From Seison nebaliae (lineage: Eukaryota > Rotifera > Pararotatoria > Seisonacea > Seisonidae): 25,561 bases of DNA. The notes under the pieces are model-generated. The model saw nothing but the letters and a program-made list of their open reading frames with translations, ran no database searches and was not told where the DNA came from. The position numbers and the translations under genes are program-made. The stretch covers positions 1 to 25,561 of the forward strand of contig JALJEE010002572.1 in NCBI GenBank assembly GCA_023231475.1, in the 5' to 3' direction. Positions within the stretch are counted from its first letter, which is position 1. Every line of letters begins with the position of its first letter. Below, piece by piece: positions 20,543 through 25,561 of this stretch.

Positions 20543-22682
20543 TATATTACAAATAGTATATATTTGGAAAACAATTAGTGGGAAATAAATTGATGAAATT
20601 TGGAAAAAGTTTAGAGGGAAGAAAGTTATTTGAAAGAAGATTTTGTAGACGTACATAAAATGAGAAATGTTTTCGTTTCGTAATAACCCTCCTCTCTTAA
20701 AACAACAATAACAATAATGACAATAAAATTAATTTGTAAAAGAAAGTAATAATGATATGGACTTCATTTACTACGTCGATTTTCCAAAAAAAAAATTCAT
20801 AAGAGACTAATGACTACGAACGTGTATATAGTAGAATGATAATTAATCAACAACACATGTCCGCACGAAATTTCCCCAGTTCACTTTAGCTTGGGGCGAA
20901 ATGTAGAAGTGAAAAGAACGATTAAGAGAATGAAAAGTTAAATAAGTTAGTTGACAATTAAATTTTTCTTTCTATCATCATTCCAGTATGGGAGAAAGAA
21001 TAACTTTATTAATTTTAACTTTCAATTCTTCCACAGTTAACATTATGAAACAAAATATTTATTGCCACAAGAAGCAGATGGAGAATGATTAATAAGATTT
21101 AAATCATTCTACACAAATCATTGTTATGTCGCGATGATAGATTATAAATGAAGCAGAAACTTAAAAAACTAAAAAGACGAAAATGATAAGTTCCATCGTC
21201 GTCGAATAGTTCAGTGGAATCCTCTCCTCCGACATCAGTAATAGAATACTCTAAGATTTCGTTTGTTTAGACATTATTCAATTGACAATAATTTTGTGAG
21301 TAAGATAAAAAAAATTAATATTTACTTACTACTCTCGAAATTGCGCTAAACATAAATTGAATCAGATCCATTCATCAATCAAGTGTTTATTACTAATAAT
21401 CCAAATGAAGATCTTTACCTTAATATTCTTAAAATATAGGAAAAAATTGAAGGAGTGTTGTTCGGAGGAGAAATGATGCACTTTGTACGTTTCATTAGGG
21501 AAAGTTGTTCAGATTAGAAAATTTTCTGTTGAAATATATTCAAGTTGATAATATTCCAATAGATGATGCCTTATAGGTATAAAGGAGAGACATCTGGGTG
21601 AAATCAAGAAATCGAAGTAAATTATCTTTAATCAATCACAATAGAAGGTTCCCATCTGTAATCGATTATTGCAAACATCTTAACGAAAATTCTAGACGAA
21701 AGATATATTGTATTTACGAGATTAATTATGATATGTTGCTCCAATCAATTACAGACAGTCTTTTGCTAAATAACAAGCATATTTCCCAACAAGAGAACTA
21801 TTGTTCCAATAACAAGAGTAATGATGATAATAATTAGAAGAAGGAACCTGACAGTGCCAAATGAAAATTGAGAGGAGAATTTTGATAATTCTAAGAAAAA
21901 TAATTGAGAAGGAGCATTTTTATCATTATCCAATTTGTTTAATAAAGAACTTAGAGAAAAACAATAATCAACTTTCTAATCGTTTCGACGAGTAGTATCG
22001 ATAGTTATTTTATATTTTCCTTTGTTGCTCTTCATTCCGATTCCTACTCACTTGCATTTAGTTCCTCTTCAAAATGTTGATGATATTCATTATTTGCTTA
22101 CACAAAAAACGACAAGCAAATATTCTATTAATATCAACTTACTAAAGAAACATGGCAGATGCACCAAATTAAATATTTCATTATCGCACTAAATCAATTA
22201 AACAACACAAAGTTTTTAGATGAATTTTAATCTTTCTATTATTCTTTCACATTCTTTTCTCCAAATCTTCAATCATCATTTATAAGAGATCGGAAGTCAA
22301 CTTCTAAGAATCGATGTTATTTTTTGATTTTGTCAAACTAAAAATATTAATACGAATTATTATGTTCAACAATTGTTTTATTCCATTGGAAGTAACCAAT
22401 ATATCTTTTAGCATTTCACGAAATTTTATCATAAAATTTCCAACAAAAAAATTAGACTGAAAAAAGTTTTAGAACATCATAGTTTCCTTAACGAAAATTA
22501 AAAACAAAAAAAAATTGAGATTTAAAAAATATTTTAGTACGTTTTAGGTTCGAAATTTCTTACATAGCTAAAAATTTTATTTAAGTGGTTTATATTAGAT
22601 GATCGGAAAACTATATTATCCAGATGCTTTCCAATTGAATATTCATTATCGTCAATTTAAAATAATGTAATCGAAATATAAA
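20543..22682. other. Non-coding stretch before the secreted-protein gene
   Basis: AT-rich, with one open frame at 21598-21837 (plus) that lacks an upstream ATG and shows no family features. The last few hundred bases should contain the promoter of the gene starting at 22683. TATAAA immediately before that ATG is too close to be a TATA box. I see no RNA gene. Confidence 0.4.
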
Positions 22683-24390
22683 ATGAAATTTTCTGTTATT
22701 TTTGGTTTTTTATTTTTTGTGCTTCATGGAAAACTCTACATGTTTGGGTGAGAATAATGTTACGAACTATAGATTTTATAATTATGAGGAGAAGGTGCTG
22801 TTGTTTTCTAGAGAATGTAAAGTGCCAAATATTTTCCCATGTACTTCTATTAACAAGTATGGTAGTTGTGTCTTAATAGCGACAGTTACAATGTTTCAGT
22901 CTACCCCATTTTTTATGTTAAAAGTTTATGAAAAATATTCGAATTCAAACTGGAGACACATCGAGCGAGAGATTCACAAGACGGTTCAAAAAAGAAAATT
23001 TGTCTGTTCTAATAACTTGACTTCACAATATTTAGCGATGGAATTAATAAGATCATACTATTGGAATAATAGTAGGCAAGGAGTGAGTGGTCCATTCACC
23101 CCAAATTATTTAGAATATTATTACCGTTTTGCTGATATTTCGCCTATTGATCATGGTGATTGCATTGATTCTATGATAAGTAAATTTTGCCTCTCTTTCG
23201 GTATTAAACGGAAAATTTCGACTTGTTTGAAAAAATCTCTAAAATGGTCCAATAGTAATTATCCTCCATTTACTTTCCATGAGTCAGAGAAAATGCTTAG
23301 AACTCTTTTTGGGAACACCGGTCGAGTTTTAACTTTTAAACAAGATGAACCAGAAGTTAATGAAATGACTGAACCTGTCATAATTGGTAAAGACGAGTTG
23401 AATCAAATATCAATATGGAGTGATTTAAAATTCTGGTCGTTCTACTTAAGGAACATCACATGTAAAGAGGTAGCACTTCAAGATTATAGTTTTTGTTCAA
23501 AATTCAATCTGACATCCTTTCTAATATTTCCGTTCGTTAATGAGGGTAGTAAAGAAAAATTGAAAAATGAAATAACCAAATCCGATTTCCCCAATTGGGT
23601 ACAATTAACGTACGAATATTATAACCCTCATGGTTATCGTAACAATTTCTCAAAAGCAGCAATTGATGACCGTTATTTTGCTCGATTAGCTTTCATTTAT
23701 CGTAGTAGGAACGTGGAGAATATGACAAGAAGTATTTTATCTACGGTGGTACCGGTTTACAGTAATTGGAACTGCCTATCACCCATTACTCCAATTGAAA
23801 ATATTGATCTTTTCGAAGAAATTGATACGAATAGAAAATCGGTTAAATATGATTTAACTGGTATCCAATATCCGATTCACAATCCATTTCGATTCATTGA
23901 TCTCGAATTATCTTTACCTGATATCTATAACATTTCTAATTTGACAATTGAACAAAAAAAGTTCTTAAACAAATGCGTTAATCTTTACAATGAAAAGGCC
24001 CATAATAATATGAGAGTTTTGTTGGAGAACAATAAAGAAGCACAAGATAAATATAAACAATCATTCCCTTTATTGCAAGACATTTTTAAATTGATATGTC
24101 TTAGTACTCAGAAGGTTATAAATTCCAAAAAACACTTACCATATATCAATTCAGGTCATCGTGTCGGTATATTTCGATCTCTATATTCTCCGGATTGGTA
24201 TATGATTAGTAGTCAGTACATTGCTCCGATAAATGATCTCAAAGAGTTCTTACTGGCATTGCAGTATGAGAGTGTTGATGGATTCATGTTTACCAGAAAA
24301 GATACTTTTGACGATGGAGTGAATAAATGGAAAGATATTTTAAAAGAATTTCGTAGATATGCTGTCATAAAATGGACGCCAGGATCATAA
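22683..24390 (+). CDS. Secreted Cys-rich glycoprotein of unresolved family
   Basis: Two exons, 22683-22747 and 22812-24390, are joined across a 64-nt intron (GTGAGA...TTTTCTAG). The split codon becomes GGA and the product is 547 residues. Exon 1 gives MKFSVIFGFLFFVLHG, a clear signal peptide cleaved about residue 16. The unspliced downstream frame has no good start and loses this signal. The mature chain has 12 cysteines (24, 32, 41, 87, 139, 148, 160, 239, 250, 343, 410, 451) and eight N-glycosylation sequons (N90, N107, N236, N254, N300, N325, N395, N398). There is no transmembrane helix, so it is probably secreted. No family is certain. The C-terminal part has a weak GH56 hyaluronidase-like pattern: FIDLEL with D385-x-E387 like the catalytic DxE, and DLKEFLLALQYESVDGFMF near the end. 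The spacing is too short and the aromatic WRP and YYxxPxC motifs are missing. AATAAA at 24506-24511 is a likely polyadenylation signal. Confidence 0.7.
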
Positions 24391-24960
24391 TAATTCAATT
24401 TTAATTCTTACAAAAACAAATGTTGATCATTACATAACTTAAGTTTTTTGCATTTGAATTCGGGAGTCAAATCCGAACGTTCGACAGTTAAACAATACCT
24501 CAACGAATAAAAATTAAAACACTAACGAAATAATATTTGAGTAATAATATTGCTCAAATTATTTGTAAGTTAAGGAATGAGATGGGGAAAATGTTTTTTT
24601 TTATTGTGATTGAGCTAACTGAAAACATAAATATAAATGATGATTGAGCATTGATATATCATAAGTTGGAAATAAAATTATTTGAAACATACAGCTGCGA
24701 CTTTTATGGTCTCTATCTTGAAAAGTGAAAAATCATTAAAATTTGAAAATGTGAAGGATAATTTGAAAAATTTTATTTACATCAATAACATTAAAATTAC
24801 ATAAAAAAGACAAAAAAAAGTGTTTTTTTATTATTAGACCAAATCCCCGCGGGGTAAATTATAAAGAAATAAAGATAAATCCTTTTAAAGAATTATTAAG
24901 GAACAAACTCCTATCTGTTTCTATGTAATTTATGAGAGAATCAGGAACATAGGAGGAAAT
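24391..24960. other. 3' flank of the secreted-protein gene
   Basis: AT-rich. It contains AATAAA at 24506-24511, 116 nt past the stop. Within this AT-rich DNA stands the isolated palindrome CCCCGCGGGG at 24845-24854, just after a run of A and T forming a potential hairpin (about 24813-24830). No gene is visible. Confidence 0.4.
24506..24511 (+). terminator. Candidate polyadenylation signal
   Basis: AATAAA lies 116 nt downstream of the stop codon of the secreted-protein gene, the first good match after it. Confidence 0.4.
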
Positions 24961-25169
24961 GTTGAAGTTTGACGTCAACAATAGCGCATCCTCAAGTGAA
25001 AGAGGATAATGAATTGAGTAATAGTGGCAAAAAAACAGGAGAGGCGACGAGAAGCTCTCACATTGTGTATACGTTTGAACTGGAAGAGTTGAACTGCGAA
25101 CAGAGTCAACTACTTTCAGATACCTCTGCACAAAGAGTAATGGCAAAGGAGTCAATTCGCAAATCGTGA
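24945..25169 (+). pseudogene. Possible gene remnant or orphan exon
   Basis: A GC-richer island with coding-like composition. One frame starts at the ATG at 24959 (MLKFDVNNSASSSERG, then a stop). A second, shifted frame takes over at about 25000 and runs to 25169 (KEDNELSNSGKKTGEATRSS, then HIVYTFELEELNCEQSQLL, then SDTSAQRVMAKESIRKS) without its own ATG. The hand-over suggests a frameshifted gene, or an exon with an acceptor such as ACATAG ending about 24952. A perfect CRE-like TGACGTCA occurs at 24970-24977. The opposite strand carries an ATG-started frame of 117 codons (25212-24859) that looks like a shadow but cannot be excluded. The family is not recognised. Confidence 0.25.
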
Positions 25170-25212
25170 ACATAAATGCTCTATTGAAAGGCTTATGACA
25201 ACCGAGCACCAT

Positions 25213-25561
25213 CCGAATTGCTCTATTATATGTGCTATTAATTGCTATTTTGATTCAAAAAGTGTCTGAATCTTTACCGTTTAATACTAAACTCTAAATT
25301 ATTAAATATTATTAAATCATTACTAGTAGTAATGTATAATTCTAATTATGTCTTCTAAATTGTATATATAATTATATACAAATTCTTTGTAAATAAATTT
25401 CATTTATATTCCCCTAGCATACAAAATTTGATAAACAGTAACGTTGCAAAATAAGTTAATGTTACGTTGAATCCACGTTTAACTTTACGTAAAATAACTA
25501 AAATGTAACCTTAAAAAGAAATTTCATGTCATTTATTTAGAAATTTTTCTCTACAAAAATA
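25213..25561. other. AT-rich right edge
   Basis: No gene is seen. The sequence is simple and rich in A+T, with short self-complementary TATATAATTATATA-like segments around 25363-25378. Confidence 0.4.

Noticed and set aside
21582-21837. Plus-strand frame of about 84 codons ending in Asn/Asp-rich sequence
   Set aside because: No ATG near its beginning, no splice acceptor of quality, and several frames of this length are expected by chance in the 14-kb block.
24859-25212. Minus-strand ATG-started frame of 117 codons
   Set aside because: At this base composition a frame of this length is expected about once in six frames over the window. It lies opposite a more coding-like plus-strand stretch and has no family features. 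Kept only as an alternative.

Overview
The window looks like nuclear DNA of an invertebrate animal with a compact, AT-rich genome (GC roughly one third by eye). Five splice junctions are supported by protein continuity. Their introns are 47, 50, 52, 51 and 64 nt long, all GT-AG, with weak donors and mixed TTTCAG/TTAG/CTAG acceptors. Introns this short occur in mites, nematodes, rotifers and larvaceans. The mixed acceptors argue mildly against a typical nematode, and I cannot name the species. No bacterial-style operon is present, and open frames that open with GTG or TTG should not be read as real starts here.

Left part (1-8.2 kb), four features in order. (1) Positions 1-600 hold an AT-rich tract packed with a 9-nt motif in both orientations, including a 34-nt imperfect inverted repeat, perhaps a decayed MITE. 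(2) A minus-strand two-exon gene (2402 to 1219) encodes a charged coiled-coil protein ending in a CD225/dispanin membrane domain. (3) Head to head with it, a single-exon gene (2827-4635) encodes an ER class I alpha-1,2-mannosidase of family GH47, MAN1B1-like. (4) Convergent with that, a minus-strand four-exon gene (8180 to 5274) encodes a 917-residue TOX-family HMG-box protein with very Asn/Gln-rich flanks. The reading frame that runs through its second and third exons uncut is an artefact: splicing restores the family's basic stretch directly before the HMG box.

Middle (about 8.2-22.7 kb): some 14 kb without a recognisable protein gene. The proximal part probably holds the TOX gene's promoter and 5' UTR. 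The rest has a (TG)n tract, an 18-bp perfect palindrome, and several intron-like donor/acceptor pairs of the right size. These include a possible three-exon 50-residue reading frame on the minus strand (12494-12252), a possible exon or overlapping-transcript locus near 11.1-11.5 kb, and a strong plus-strand intron signature at 19400-19447. They may be short-peptide genes, long non-coding RNAs or chance, and none is proven.

Right part (22.7-25.6 kb): a two-exon plus-strand gene (22683-24390) encodes a 547-residue secreted, Cys-rich, multiply glycosylated protein of unresolved family. Its signal peptide is visible only after splicing a 64-nt intron. Beyond it lies a GC-richer stretch (about 24.95-25.21 kb) that looks like a gene or mobile-element remnant.

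The four clear genes share no obvious pathway. The window is a chance neighbourhood of housekeeping (mannosidase), membrane (CD225), nuclear (TOX) and secreted products.
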